A DNA stretch of 64,000 nucleotides from CAVZMI01 sp050011775 (GTDB taxonomy: Bacteria > Bacteroidota > Ignavibacteria > UBA10030 > CAVZMI01). Under the pieces are notes generated by a model that was not told where the DNA came from, made no database searches, and was given only the letters and a program-made list of their open reading frames with translations. Shown here in pieces: positions 18,696-27,381 of this stretch. Location: assembly GCA_050011775.1 (NCBI GenBank), contig JBEKIL010000001.1, forward strand, positions 372,001-436,000. The letters run 5' to 3'. The stretch's first letter is position 1, and each line of letters begins with the position of its first letter. The translations under genes were made by a program, and so were the position numbers.

Positions 18696-19058
18696 ATGAC
18701 AAAGTTAATTATATCACCTTCTATAATTAAAGCCGCCGGAAATAAGCCGAAGATTATCGAAGAATATTTCGGGCGAGTGAACTCAAATACGGATAAGCTC
18801 AGTATTGCCCGGATGAAAAGTCCCATTGGGTGGGTCGAGCCAGGCCAGACTCCGGAATTCGACGAATTTACAATTGTATTAAAAGGAACACTCCGGGTAA
18901 CGACAAAGAAGAAATTATTCAACGTCAGAGAGGGTCAGGCTATTGTCGTTGAAAAGGGGGAATGGGTTCAGTACAGCACACCTTTTGCGGGCGGTGCAGA
19001 ATATATAGCGGTGTGTATGCCCGCATTTTCTCCGGAAATAGTGCACCGGGATGTATAG
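18696..19058 (+). CDS. Cupin-domain protein
   Basis: 120-residue single-domain cupin. The beta-barrel motifs are readable: EFDEFTIVLKGTLRVTT for the first strand pair and GQAIVVEKGEWVQYSTPFAGGAEYIAVCMPAF for the second. The metal-binding histidines of cupin motif 1 are not obvious, so it may bind a ligand or act without a canonical metal site. Similar proteins are often annotated as ethanolamine utilisation EutQ-like or unspecified cupins; no pathway can be assigned. A truncated copy of its 5' end lies at 17200. Confidence 0.85.
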   Translation: MTKLIISPSIIKAAGNKPKIIEEYFGRVNSNTDKLSIARMKSPIGWVEPGQTPEFDEFTIVLKGTLRVTTKKKLFNVREGQAIVVEKGEWVQYSTPFAGGAEYIAVCMPAFSPEIVHRDV

Positions 19059-19298
19059 TTGTATTAGGCGGAAGTCACGGGTTTTAAGTTTAAGGTTTCA
19101 AGTTGATATGCATGCCCTGGTAGTAGCGTACTCTTCTTGGTTTCTTCAAATGAATGCCGATAAGAAAACGATAACAGGGACACTGGATGTCTCCTATTCT
19201 TCGTTGCACGATATGGATCTTTCGTTGACTAAATATTAACACGGTAACACAGAATAAATCTTTCACATTACGAAATCAATAATCTTCGTTGATAGATT

Positions 19299-19601
19299 TC
19301 ACGAATCAATTAGCTTTAAAAGCGATAATTTATTTTTTCGTGTCATCTCTTTCACCTTGCACTCGCGTACAAGCGCGGCAGTTCGTGTGCTGCATACTTC
19401 ATTGTATGCTAGCTTTACCGGTCTCCTCACGCGTGTATACCGCGACGCTTTTCCGGCGTTATGCTGCTCGATCCGGCGTTCAAGATCCTTTGTGATACCG
19501 GTATACAGCGTCCCGTCGCTGCATTCGAGAATATAAAGAAACCAACGTTCTTCTGAAGAGTGGACGCCTGTTTCTTCTTTCTTCCGCATTCCTTTCAACA
19601 T
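19299..19601 (-). CDS. GIY-YIG domain protein (UPF0213-type)
   Basis: Small single-domain protein of the GIY-YIG nuclease superfamily. The core WFLYILECSDGTLYTGITKDLERRIEQHNAGKASRYTR contains the YIL and YTG positions of the GIY-YIG signature, the catalytic Arg of LERRIEQHN and the Arg-rich region; VRECKVKEMTRKNKLSLL supplies the Glu-containing helix. The start is uncertain: the frame stays open to 19745 through a repeat-like sequence, and I use the Met at 19601 as a reasonable start. Cellular role is unknown. Confidence 0.8.
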   Translation of the reverse strand: MLKGMRKKEETGVHSSEERWFLYILECSDGTLYTGITKDLERRIEQHNAGKASRYTRVRRPVKLAYNEVCSTRTAALVRECKVKEMTRKNKLSLLKLIDS

Positions 19602-19664
19602 TTTCTTATATCGTTTCTTCACTTTGATTCCTATATGCGCTTCATTTTTGTCGTTGGCCTTAAA

Positions 19665-19775
19665 GGTAAACACAGAGGCCACAAAGTTATCTAGAAAAGC
19701 TGTCTGCGAGGACACGGAGAAGAATTCATACTCTGTGCCCTCCAAAAAACCACTTAAACAGTCCTTTGTGTCATC
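19665..19775. repeat. Dispersed CACAGAGG/CACGGAG-type repeat
   Basis: Upstream of the GIY-YIG gene, the minus strand carries spaced copies of ACCACAGATGACACAAAGGAC, GGGCACAGAGT, CCGTGTCC and GGCCTCTGTGTTTACC. The same word family (CACAGAGTACACGGAG, CCACAGAGGACACAGAG) recurs at 58086-58141, before queF. The pattern is a recognisable low-complexity intergenic repeat; I know of no function for it. Confidence 0.6.
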
Positions 19776-19817
19776 TGTGGTTATATGTAATACCAGTTCT
19801 TTTTCTAAATTAAAAAG

Positions 19818-21488
19818 TTATCTCTTAAGCGGTTTATATTTTATTCTATGCGGACGGTCGGCATCGATTCCCAGACGCTTCTTCCGCTCTTCTTCGTATT
19901 CCGAATAATTTCCATCGTACCAAACAGCTTTACTGTTCCCTTCAAATGCCAGAATATGAGTTGCAATTCTGTCAAGGAACCAGCGATCGTGCGAGATCAC
20001 GACGACACATCCGGCAAAATTTAATATAGCCTCTTCGAGTGCGCGAAGAGTATTCACATCCAGATCGTTTGTAGGTTCGTCAAGTAATAATACATTAGCC
20101 TCTTCCTTCAATATTTTTGCAAGGTGGACCCGATTACGCTCACCCCCCGAGAGCGTACCGACTTTTTTCTGTTGATCGCTTCCGCTGAAATTGAATCTTG
20201 CAACATACGACCGGGAATTAACATCCCGATTACCCAGACGAAGCGTCTCTTCACCTCCGGAAATTTCTTCCCACAATGTTTTTTCCGGTGAGAGAGACCG
20301 GTTTTGATCGATATATGCAAGCTTCACTGTATTGCCGAGGATAATTTCACCTCGGTCCGGCTTTTCCTGACCGGTAATTATGCGGAATAGTGTGGTCTTC
20401 CCGGCGCCGTTCGGACCGATTATACCGATGATTCCACCGGGCGGGAGGGAGAAATTGAGATCTTCAAATAGTAAAAGCTCGCCATATCCCTTAGAAACTT
20501 TTTTTGATTCGATAACAATGTTACCCAGACGTGGTCCCGGCGGAATATAAATTTCGACATCCTCTTCATGATTCGCACCCCCTTCGGCAAGCATTTTCTC
20601 ATACGCTGTGATGCGCGCCTTGCCTTTGGCATGTCGTCCTTTTGGATTTAATCTGATCCATTCAAGTTCGTGGGCAAGAGCTTTCTGACGCTTGGATTCC
20701 TGTTTCTCTTCGATGGAAAGCCGTTGTCGTTTTTGCTCGAGCCAGGATGAATAATTGCCTTTGAAAGGAATGCCTTCGCCCCGGTCGAGCTCGAGTATCC
20801 ATCCGGCAACATTGTCAAGGAAATACCGGTCGTGCGTTACCGCCAGTACCGTTCCGGGATATTTGCCAAGATACTGTTCGAGCCATGCAACCGATTCGGC
20901 GTCCAGATGATTGGTTGGTTCGTCAAGCAGGAGGACGTCTGGTTCCTGCAGCAGAAGCCGGCATAATGCAACGCGGCGTCGTTCACCGCCTGAAATCACG
21001 GAGACAGAAGTATCTCCGGGAGGGCAGCGCAACGCATCCATTGCCATCTCGAGTTTGCTGTCGATATCCCATGCATGCATATGGTCGATCCGTTCCTGCA
21101 GTTTTCCCTGTTTTTCAAGGAGTGTATCGTAATCAGCGTCCGGTTCGGAGAGCTGCGCGCTGATTGCTTCATATTCCTTCAAAAAACCGACAGCCTCTGC
21201 CGCACCCTCTTCGATAATTTCTTTCACCGTTTTCACCGGATCGAGATCGGGTTCCTGGGGAAGATAGCCGAAGGTAATTCCTTTCTGAGAGGTGATTTCA
21301 CCTAGATAATCTTTGTCGATGCCTGCTACGATGCGAAGAAGCGTGCTTTTCCCGGCGCCGTTCAGACCCAGAATACCGATTTTTGCACCGTAGAAAAATG
21401 AAAGATAGATATCCTTTAAAACCTGCTTGTTGGGTTTGTAAACTTTCCCAACGCCGATCATTGAAAAGATTATTTTATTGTCTACCAT
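19818..21488 (-). CDS. ettA: Energy-dependent translational throttle protein EttA (ABC-F ATPase)
   Basis: Soluble ABC-F protein that binds the ribosomal E site and gates the first elongation cycle according to ATP/ADP. Two ABC domains are visible with Walker A GLNGAGKS and GPNGAGKT, signatures SGGERRRVAL and SGGERNRVHL, and Walker B LLLDEPTNHLD and LLLDEPTNDLD. The arm and linker (LEWIRLNPKGRHAKGKARI) match EttA closely. The ATG at 21488 begins the family N-terminus MVDNKIIFSM; upstream in-frame residues are hydrophobic noise. A TATATT box ends 6 nt before the ATG and no Shine-Dalgarno is present, so the mRNA may be leaderless. Confidence 0.95.
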   Translation of the reverse strand: MVDNKIIFSMIGVGKVYKPNKQVLKDIYLSFFYGAKIGILGLNGAGKSTLLRIVAGIDKDYLGEITSQKGITFGYLPQEPDLDPVKTVKEIIEEGAAEAVGFLKEYEAISAQLSEPDADYDTLLEKQGKLQERIDHMHAWDIDSKLEMAMDALRCPPGDTSVSVISGGERRRVALCRLLLQEPDVLLLDEPTNHLDAESVAWLEQYLGKYPGTVLAVTHDRYFLDNVAGWILELDRGEGIPFKGNYSSWLEQKRQRLSIEEKQESKRQKALAHELEWIRLNPKGRHAKGKARITAYEKMLAEGGANHEEDVEIYIPPGPRLGNIVIESKKVSKGYGELLLFEDLNFSLPPGGIIGIIGPNGAGKTTLFRIITGQEKPDRGEIILGNTVKLAYIDQNRSLSPEKTLWEEISGGEETLRLGNRDVNSRSYVARFNFSGSDQQKKVGTLSGGERNRVHLAKILKEEANVLLLDEPTNDLDVNTLRALEEAILNFAGCVVVISHDRWFLDRIATHILAFEGNSKAVWYDGNYSEYEEERKKRLGIDADRPHRIKYKPLKR

Positions 21489-21494
21489 GAATAA

Positions 21495-21500
21495 AATATA
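21495..21500 (-). promoter_or_regulatory. TATATT -10 box immediately before ettA
   Basis: On the minus strand TATATT ends 6 nt before the ettA ATG (21488), placing a normally spaced transcription start at or next to the A of the start codon. No convincing -35 hexamer is seen at the 17-nt spacing. The same box occurs close to the starts of the ABC-F gene at 22491 and glnD at 34962. Confidence 0.45.
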
Positions 21501-21529
21501 CAAAATAGATAAGGGAAAAAGAAGAGAGG

Positions 21530-21566
21530 AAAATAAAAAGAGCATCCGTAAAAATCCCGGATGCTC
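21530..21566 (-). terminator. Rho-independent terminator after the YIP1-family gene
   Basis: On the minus strand GAGCATCCG (21566-21558) pairs perfectly with CGGATGCTC (21548-21540) across a 9-nt loop, followed by TTTTTATTT. It lies 24 nt beyond the stop of the YIP1-family gene and 42 nt before the ettA start, so it insulates ettA from upstream transcription. Confidence 0.85.
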
Positions 21567-21589
21567 GTGAAAAGGAAAATAAAAAATTA

Positions 21590-22345
21590 TTAGAACACAA
21601 ATGCTATTACAAGACTGAATATTATGAATATTCCGAAAGTCCAGATCATCCCTTTCATTGTGGTACAGTTGCAGATTTTAGCAATTCCAAGGCCCAGCAA
21701 AGCAACGAACCAGACATAAAAAACATTCGTGTACGAGAGAAGTTTATGCATATTGTTTCCAACGTCGAACTCTTTGATTAGAATCGCCAGACTCGGAGTT
21801 GCATATAGTGAATCGAGGGCCAGAATCGTCAGGATGCTGATGATTGAGCCTAGAACCATCACCATATACGAAAGCCCCGTTATTTCGAGTAGCGTTCCGT
21901 ATTTTAAAGGTGTTTTAAGTGCATATTTTCCGATGAGCCACAGGATGAGTGCAACGAGAAGAATGATAATAAGGTTGATGATGACTACTCCAAAAATACC
22001 GAACACATTCCAGATCAGTGAACCCGGTTTCGGGATCATCGATTCTGCATGGGCCATTTGTTCCTGCGTCATCTTGCCGGCCTGCACCTGCTTCTGCATC
22101 TGATTGTGTTGGACATCGATCATCTGCTGTTGGATGGTCGGTTGGGAGAAGACAACGAAAATTGTGATAATACCTACCAAAATGGCCAGAATAAGAGGTA
22201 CAAGCCAATTCCCTGTGCTCTTTGACGCGCTCTTCATTCCGTCGAATACCTCACCGGGAGAGACGAAAATATCGATTAATCGGGATCCGAGTTTCGAGGG
22301 CGCTGGTATATTTTCGGCGGGGGGAACTTCAGGTTGTTGTTCCAT
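21590..22345 (-). CDS. YIP1-family integral membrane protein
   Basis: 251-residue membrane protein with a Pro/Glu-rich cytosolic N-terminus, the family-typical RLIDIFVSPGEVFDGMK helix just before the first membrane segment, and five or six hydrophobic helices (WLVPLILAILVGIITIFVVF, LIWNVFGIFGVVIINLIIIL and others). A charged Gln/Met-rich loop (QQQMIDVQHNQMQKQVQAG) separates the first two. Bacterial Yip1-domain proteins have no settled function. It is monocistronic, followed by its own terminator. Confidence 0.82.
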   Translation of the reverse strand: MEQQPEVPPAENIPAPSKLGSRLIDIFVSPGEVFDGMKSASKSTGNWLVPLILAILVGIITIFVVFSQPTIQQQMIDVQHNQMQKQVQAGKMTQEQMAHAESMIPKPGSLIWNVFGIFGVVIINLIIILLVALILWLIGKYALKTPLKYGTLLEITGLSYMVMVLGSIISILTILALDSLYATPSLAILIKEFDVGNNMHKLLSYTNVFYVWFVALLGLGIAKICNCTTMKGMIWTFGIFIIFSLVIAFVF

Positions 22346-22474
22346 AGATCGACTCCTTGATGTGAGAGGGATAGGTGGAAATAAATACCCATTATTAAAA
22401 TATAAATAATTTATTTAAAAAACTCAATTTTCCATCCTGCATTATAATTCCTTTTTCAACAAAAGTCTTTTTCG

Positions 22475-22480
22475 TATATT
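22475..22480 (+). promoter_or_regulatory. TATATT -10 box of the ABC-F gene
   Basis: TTTTTCGTATATT lies upstream of the ATG at 22491, with 10 nt between the TATATT box and the start codon, and no Shine-Dalgarno in TTAAAAGATCT. The predicted transcript would have a leader of only about 3 nt. The same TTTTCGTATATT string occurs upstream of the radical SAM gene at 38546-38557. Confidence 0.45.
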
Positions 22481-22490
22481 TAAAAGATCT

Positions 22491-24473
22491 ATGTTGCAAC
22501 TCAATAACATCGGAATGCAGTTCGGCGGAGAGTACCTTTTCCGTAATGTGTCGCTCCTAATTGGATCTCATGACCGAATAGGCCTTGTCGGCCCAAATGG
22601 GGCAGGGAAAACTACACTTTTAAAAACCATTGGGGGGCTCATTCAGCCGGAAGAGGGAGCAGTCGTTAAAGCGAAATTTGCTACAATAGGGTATTTGCCG
22701 CAGGAGGGGGTCGAATCGGTGGGACGAACTCTCTATCGTGAAGCTGAAACGGCATTCAGTGATATTCTTGGACTCCAGACGGAATTTGATGAACTTCACC
22801 TCCGAATCATGGAACTAGATCAAGAATCTGAAGAATATTCCGACAATCTGGAACTTCTTGGCGAAACCCAACACAAATTGGAGAATCGTGATGCATTCCG
22901 GTTAAAGACGAAAATCGAGAAAGTTCTTTCAGGTCTCGGATTCACCACGGAGGATATGGGACGGTCAACCGATGAATTCAGCGGCGGATGGCAAATGCGT
23001 ATCGCCCTCGCAAAACTCTTATTACAGGAACCTACAATTCTCCTTCTCGATGAGCCGACAAATCATCTCGATATCGAATCGTTACAATGGCTTGAGGATT
23101 ACCTCCGTGCCTATCAGGGCTCGGTGATTATTGTTTCTCACGACCGGACCTTTCTTGACTCGATGACTACAAAGACACTTGAAATCAGTCTTGGTGAACT
23201 GACCGAATATCCTGGTAATTACACATACTATCAGCATGAACGTCTCGTTCGAAAAGAACAGCGCGAAGCGGCATATAAAAACCAGCAGGTAAAAATAAAA
23301 CAGACCGAACGGTTTATCGAACGGTTTCGTTACAAGGCGACGAAAGCCCGGCAAGTACAAAGCCGAATCAAAAAACTTGAAAAAATTGAAAGGATTGAAA
23401 TCGAAAATGAAGAACAGGGGATAAATTTTCAATTTCCTGAAGCCATACACAGCGGGAAAGTAGTCATTGATCTTTCCGGAATCGATAAACGCTACGGCAC
23501 AAAAGAAGTTCTTCGAAAAGTAGATTGTACAATTGAACGGGGAGACAGAATTGCCCTTGTCGGTATCAACGGTGCCGGGAAATCGACTCTCTCGCGAATC
23601 ATTGCCGGAATCGAACCGCTCAGTAGAGGTGAACGGAAAATCGGTTACAATGTAACGATATCATACTTTGCCCAGGACCGGGCAGAGGAACTTGATCCCC
23701 AAAAAACAGTTCTCGAAACTGTTGAATCTGTCACCTCGGTTGAGACCCGCACGTTCGTACGGAATCTGTTGGGATGTTTTCTCTTCACCGGTGACGATGT
23801 TTTTAAACAGGTCAAAGTGTTATCGGGGGGTGAAAAAAGCCGGCTGACTCTCGCAAAGATGCTGCTCACACCTGCAAATCTTTTGATCATGGACGAGCCG
23901 ACCAATCATCTCGATATCCGATCGAAAGATATTGTCCGTGAGGCATTGTTGAAATTCAACGGTACATATATCATCGTCTCCCACGACCGCTCCTTTCTTG
24001 ATGGAATCATCACGAAAGTGATTGAAGTCGGAAATAAAAATATCAAAATCTATCTCGGTAATCTGAGCGAATACCTCGAAAAAAAAGCGCATGAAAAAAT
24101 AATTGCATCTCCAGTTCCTCCCGATGTTTTTCGGAGAACAGAAAAAACGGCCGGATTTACTATGAAAGAAAGGAAACAACGGGAGGCTGAAATCAGACAA
24201 CGGAAGTATGAGCGGACAAAACCCTTGAAAGATGCCGTTATACTGGTCGAAAAAGAAATCGAGCGGCTTGAGATGAAGAAAACCAAGAATGAAGCATTGA
24301 TAGTGAATCCGGAATTTTACAAATGCGGAGAACGGGTGAAAGAAGTCAATAACGAGATGAAAGAAATCAGTAAGGAGCTTGAAAAGAATTACCGAGAATG
24401 GGAACAGCTTCAATCACAGCTTGAAGCAATAAATGCAGAATTTGAGAATGAGGTAAGAGATGAAAAGGGGTGA
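22491..24473 (+). CDS. ABC-F family ATP-binding protein (Uup/YheS-like)
   Basis: 660-residue soluble twin-ABC protein acting on ribosomes or nucleic acids. Walker A motifs GPNGAGKT and GINGAGKS, signatures SGGWQMRIAL and SGGEKSRLTL, and Walker B LLLDEPTNHLD and LIMDEPTNHLD are intact. The linker between the domains is long and basic (QTERFIERFRYKATKARQVQSR), and a C-terminal coiled-coil extension (about residues 560-660, LEKNYREWEQLQSQLEAINAE) resembles that of Uup. The last codons overlap the start of the rRNA methyltransferase gene by 14 nt. Confidence 0.93.
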   Translation: MLQLNNIGMQFGGEYLFRNVSLLIGSHDRIGLVGPNGAGKTTLLKTIGGLIQPEEGAVVKAKFATIGYLPQEGVESVGRTLYREAETAFSDILGLQTEFDELHLRIMELDQESEEYSDNLELLGETQHKLENRDAFRLKTKIEKVLSGLGFTTEDMGRSTDEFSGGWQMRIALAKLLLQEPTILLLDEPTNHLDIESLQWLEDYLRAYQGSVIIVSHDRTFLDSMTTKTLEISLGELTEYPGNYTYYQHERLVRKEQREAAYKNQQVKIKQTERFIERFRYKATKARQVQSRIKKLEKIERIEIENEEQGINFQFPEAIHSGKVVIDLSGIDKRYGTKEVLRKVDCTIERGDRIALVGINGAGKSTLSRIIAGIEPLSRGERKIGYNVTISYFAQDRAEELDPQKTVLETVESVTSVETRTFVRNLLGCFLFTGDDVFKQVKVLSGGEKSRLTLAKMLLTPANLLIMDEPTNHLDIRSKDIVREALLKFNGTYIIVSHDRSFLDGIITKVIEVGNKNIKIYLGNLSEYLEKKAHEKIIASPVPPDVFRRTEKTAGFTMKERKQREAEIRQRKYERTKPLKDAVILVEKEIERLEMKKTKNEALIVNPEFYKCGERVKEVNNEMKEISKELEKNYREWEQLQSQLEAINAEFENEVRDEKG

Positions 24474-25866
24474 TGAATTTATTCTGCATATCGATGATGC
24501 TGCTTTCGAAGGAAAGTCGGTAGCCCGGCATGAAGGTTTTGTCGTGTTTGTCGAGGGAGTTGTTCCGGGAGACGAGGCCCGTGTCGTCATTTCCAAAGTC
24601 AAAAAGAATTTTGCAGAAGCACGAGCGATCGAAATTCTCCAACCATCATCGTTTCGTGTCGCTCCACGGTGCAGGTATTTCGGAGTGTGCGGTGGATGCC
24701 GCTGGCAGCATCTTGAATATTCGAAGCAGTGTGAAAACAAACGACAGAACGTCATCGATGCTTTCGAACGAATCGGAGGATTCCGAGATATCGCGGTCAA
24801 TCCGGTGATCGGGGCTGATCCAATTTATCATTACCGCAATAAAATGGAATTTTCTTTCGGCGATAAACAGTGGCTTACGGCTGAAGAGCTCGAGAATCCG
24901 GATGTTTTACGGCCCAATTTTGCACTCGGATTCCATGTTCCACAGAGATACGACAAGATACTGGACATCGACGAATGCCATCTCCAAACGCAGCTCACCG
25001 TAGATCTTCTTAATACGGTCCGTTCGCATTGCATCGAACGGAAACTACCAGTCTATGACACGACGACAGGCAACGGTTATCTTCGGTTTCTTGTGGTCCG
25101 CGAGGCACGACAGACGGGGGAGGTTATGGTCAACCTTGTGACAGGGAAGGATATTTCCGATACTGCAAGGGAGCTATCGAATTTACTGGTTCAAAGATTT
25201 CCGGGGATCACGACATTTGTGAATACTATCAATGAGAAAAAGGCTCAAATTGCATACGGTGAGATTCAGAAAGTCTATTACGGCGAAGGGACCATTCGAG
25301 AAAAACTGGGACATCTCACGTTTATTATTTCTGCAAATTCTTTTTTTCAAACGAATACCTTCCAGGCTGAACGGTTGTATCGGGTTGTAAAAGAATATGG
25401 AGAATTCCGAACGGCCGATGTAGTGTATGATCTGTATTGCGGGACAGGATCGATTGCATTATTCATCTCCGATTCAGTCGCTCTTGTTGTCGGGATTGAT
25501 AATATTCCCAGTGCAGTCGATAATGCAGTGATGAATGCCCGCTACAATAATATTGCGAATTGTGAATTTGTTCTTGGTGATTTGAAAGACCGGCTTACAA
25601 AAGACACTCAATGGATGCGCTCGAATCCGATTCCTGACGTCCTCGTAATCGATCCACCTCGCAGTGGAATGCATCCGAAAGTTGTGCAGGAAGTCATCAG
25701 ACTGGGATCACGGATAATAGTCTATGTAAGCTGCAATCCCACCACTCAAGCCCGTGATGTCAGGGTAATAGTTGAAGGAGGATATCGCATTGATGCGGTC
25801 CAGCCCCTCGACATGTTTCCTCATACCTATCATATTGAAAATGTCGTGAAACTTACTAAGGTTTGA
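24460..25866 (+). CDS. rlmD: 23S rRNA (uracil-C5)-methyltransferase, RlmD/RumA family
   Basis: SAM-dependent RNA methyltransferase. An N-terminal TRAM domain (about 1-60, FILHIDDAAFEGKSVARHEG) is followed by an iron-sulfur cluster site CRYFGVCGGCRWQHLEY. The SAM-binding domain shows VVYDLYCGTGSIALF, the DPPRSGMHPKV motif and the catalytic cysteine in YVSCNPTTQARD. The 468-residue length fits RlmD. The specific uridine target is assumed from family. It is coupled to the upstream ABC-F gene. A second, diverged paralogue lies at 58632. Confidence 0.88.
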   Translation: MKRGDEFILHIDDAAFEGKSVARHEGFVVFVEGVVPGDEARVVISKVKKNFAEARAIEILQPSSFRVAPRCRYFGVCGGCRWQHLEYSKQCENKRQNVIDAFERIGGFRDIAVNPVIGADPIYHYRNKMEFSFGDKQWLTAEELENPDVLRPNFALGFHVPQRYDKILDIDECHLQTQLTVDLLNTVRSHCIERKLPVYDTTTGNGYLRFLVVREARQTGEVMVNLVTGKDISDTARELSNLLVQRFPGITTFVNTINEKKAQIAYGEIQKVYYGEGTIREKLGHLTFIISANSFFQTNTFQAERLYRVVKEYGEFRTADVVYDLYCGTGSIALFISDSVALVVGIDNIPSAVDNAVMNARYNNIANCEFVLGDLKDRLTKDTQWMRSNPIPDVLVIDPPRSGMHPKVVQEVIRLGSRIIVYVSCNPTTQARDVRVIVEGGYRIDAVQPLDMFPHTYHIENVVKLTKV

Positions 25867-26039
25867 GAAAAGAAAGATATTCTTTTTCAATATATAATTC
25901 CTGATTGATGATTTATGAGTTGGGCGAGAATTCTCTTTGTTAGAGGAGGATCATCTTGATACCTTGGTACGATCTTGAAAATGGTAAGCCATTCAAATTC
26001 AGGAATTAAAAAATCGGAATTCTCCTAGTTTTGCATGTT

Positions 26040-26738
26040 TTATTTTATTGCATCATAAACTGTGACGATGCCGAATGTTAATCTGTGAAAGGATATATTT
26101 CGGAATCCCGCCTGGATTAGTTTTTCGACAAACGCGTCTCCTTCAGGAAATTCCATAACGGATTCAGGAAGGTACGAATAAGCATTTTTATCCTTTGATA
26201 TCATTCGTCCGATAAGAGGTAGGATATGACGAAAATAGAAGAAGTAGAGTTGTCTGATTGGAAAATGTCCGGGTTTGCTGAATTCGAGAACGACGAAGCG
26301 ACCGTCGGACTTCAATATTCTGTAAATCTGTTTCAATCCTTTTTCGAGATATAAAAAGTTTCTCACACCGAAAGCAACCATCGCCCCATCAAAACACCCT
26401 GTTCGGAGTGAAATATTTTCGACGCTGGAATTAATAAGATCAACTGTTGTGGTAGATTTCTTTTCCAGTTTCTCTTTTCCGTGCTGCAGCATCTTTAAAG
26501 AGATATCGATGCCGACAATTTTCTTCGGCGAATATCGTATAGCTTCGATGGCACAATCGCAGGTGCCCGTTGCACAATCAAGAATCAGACTTTTCGAGTT
26601 GATGCAAAGCTTGCGAACAGTGAACCACCGCCAGTAATAGTCGACGCCCAGACTCAGAAAATGATTCAGGAAATCATATCGGTGAGCGATAGCGTCGAAC
26701 ATCCGTTCAACACCCTTTTTCGAAAGTCTGTTTGTCAT
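26040..26738 (-). CDS. menG: Demethylmenaquinone methyltransferase
   Basis: UbiE/COQ5-family enzyme performing the last methylation of menaquinone synthesis. The signature VERMFDAIAHRYDFLNHFLSLGVD is followed by the SAM site LILDCATGTCDCAIEAIR, where the usual GTGD reads GTCD. VLEFSKPGHFPIRQLYFFYF and the C-terminal FGIVTVYDAIK are diagnostic. The size is 232 residues. Menaquinone as the quinone fits the FCB-group assignment. No other men genes are adjacent. A TTG-started micro-frame of 17 codons at 25954, preceded by AGGAGG, was seen in the upstream gap but not called. Confidence 0.93.
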   Translation of the reverse strand: MTNRLSKKGVERMFDAIAHRYDFLNHFLSLGVDYYWRWFTVRKLCINSKSLILDCATGTCDCAIEAIRYSPKKIVGIDISLKMLQHGKEKLEKKSTTTVDLINSSVENISLRTGCFDGAMVAFGVRNFLYLEKGLKQIYRILKSDGRFVVLEFSKPGHFPIRQLYFFYFRHILPLIGRMISKDKNAYSYLPESVMEFPEGDAFVEKLIQAGFRNISFHRLTFGIVTVYDAIK

Positions 26739-26904
26739 TCAGCAGCCGGTCATGGAAGGAATGCCGTTTAATATATTGAAAATGTGCCGGAAAGGCAATT
26801 GATATGTAACATAATGGAGGCCGGTTACTGCGTACTTTCAGGAAAAAATATTTTATTGTATATTTTAAAATACCGGAGTTTTTTTGAATAAGGATGATTC
26901 GCCA

Positions 26905-27330
26905 ATGTCGTCTATTATCATTACATCTGATGTTTCCATTCCGCTTAGTGAAATTCATTTTCAATTTTCACGGAGCGGGGGGCCGGGGGGACAGAATGTC
27001 AATAGAATTGCGACGAAAGTTGAACTACGTTTCGACATAAAGCATTCTTCTTCATTCAGCGAAGAGCAGAGAGTGCTGCTTCTGCAACAGCTGGCAAGAA
27101 GGATCGATAGACGCGGTATTTTTCACCTCTCTGCCCAAGAGTCCCGGAGTCAGTGGATGAATCGTCAGAAAGTGCTCGATCGGTTTCGAAATGTAGTCGC
27201 GCACGCTCTGGTTCCGCGAAAGAAACGGATACGGTCCGTCCCCACATCGACTTCATGCGAGGAACGTCTGCGGACGAAAAAACACAGAAGTGCGCAAAAA
27301 CGTTTGCGGCGTATTCGGGACGAAGAATAA
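26905..27330 (+). CDS. arfB: Peptidyl-tRNA hydrolase ArfB (ribosome rescue)
   Basis: Release-factor-like protein that hydrolyses peptidyl-tRNA on stalled ribosomes. The catalytic GGQ is present in RSGGPGGQNVNRIATKVELRF, and the C-terminal tail is strongly basic (RKKRIRSVPTSTSCEERLRTKKHRSAQKRLRRIR), as needed to enter the empty mRNA channel. I use the ATG at 26905 with AAGGA upstream; an in-frame TTG at 26884 is possible. A TATATT box at 26859-26864 is a plausible -10. Confidence 0.94.
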   Translation: MSSIIITSDVSIPLSEIHFQFSRSGGPGGQNVNRIATKVELRFDIKHSSSFSEEQRVLLLQQLARRIDRRGIFHLSAQESRSQWMNRQKVLDRFRNVVAHALVPRKKRIRSVPTSTSCEERLRTKKHRSAQKRLRRIRDEE

Positions 27331-27367
27331 AAAAAGCGGAGACCGTTTCCGGTCCCCGCCTTTTTTT
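27331..27367. terminator. Bidirectional terminator between arfB and the OmpA-family gene
   Basis: GCGGAGACCG pairs with CGGTCCCCGC (one A-C mismatch) across a 4-nt loop, flanked by A-rich sequence on the left and seven T on the right. It therefore works for both convergent genes, arfB (stop 27330) and the OmpA-family gene (stop 27382). Confidence 0.9.
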
Positions 27368-27381
27368 AACCTCCGAACTGC

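Noticed and set aside
25950..26010. 17-codon micro-frame with an AGGAGG ribosome-binding site between rlmD and menG
   Set aside because: Too short, TTG start, and no conserved feature; could be the remnant of a longer gene.
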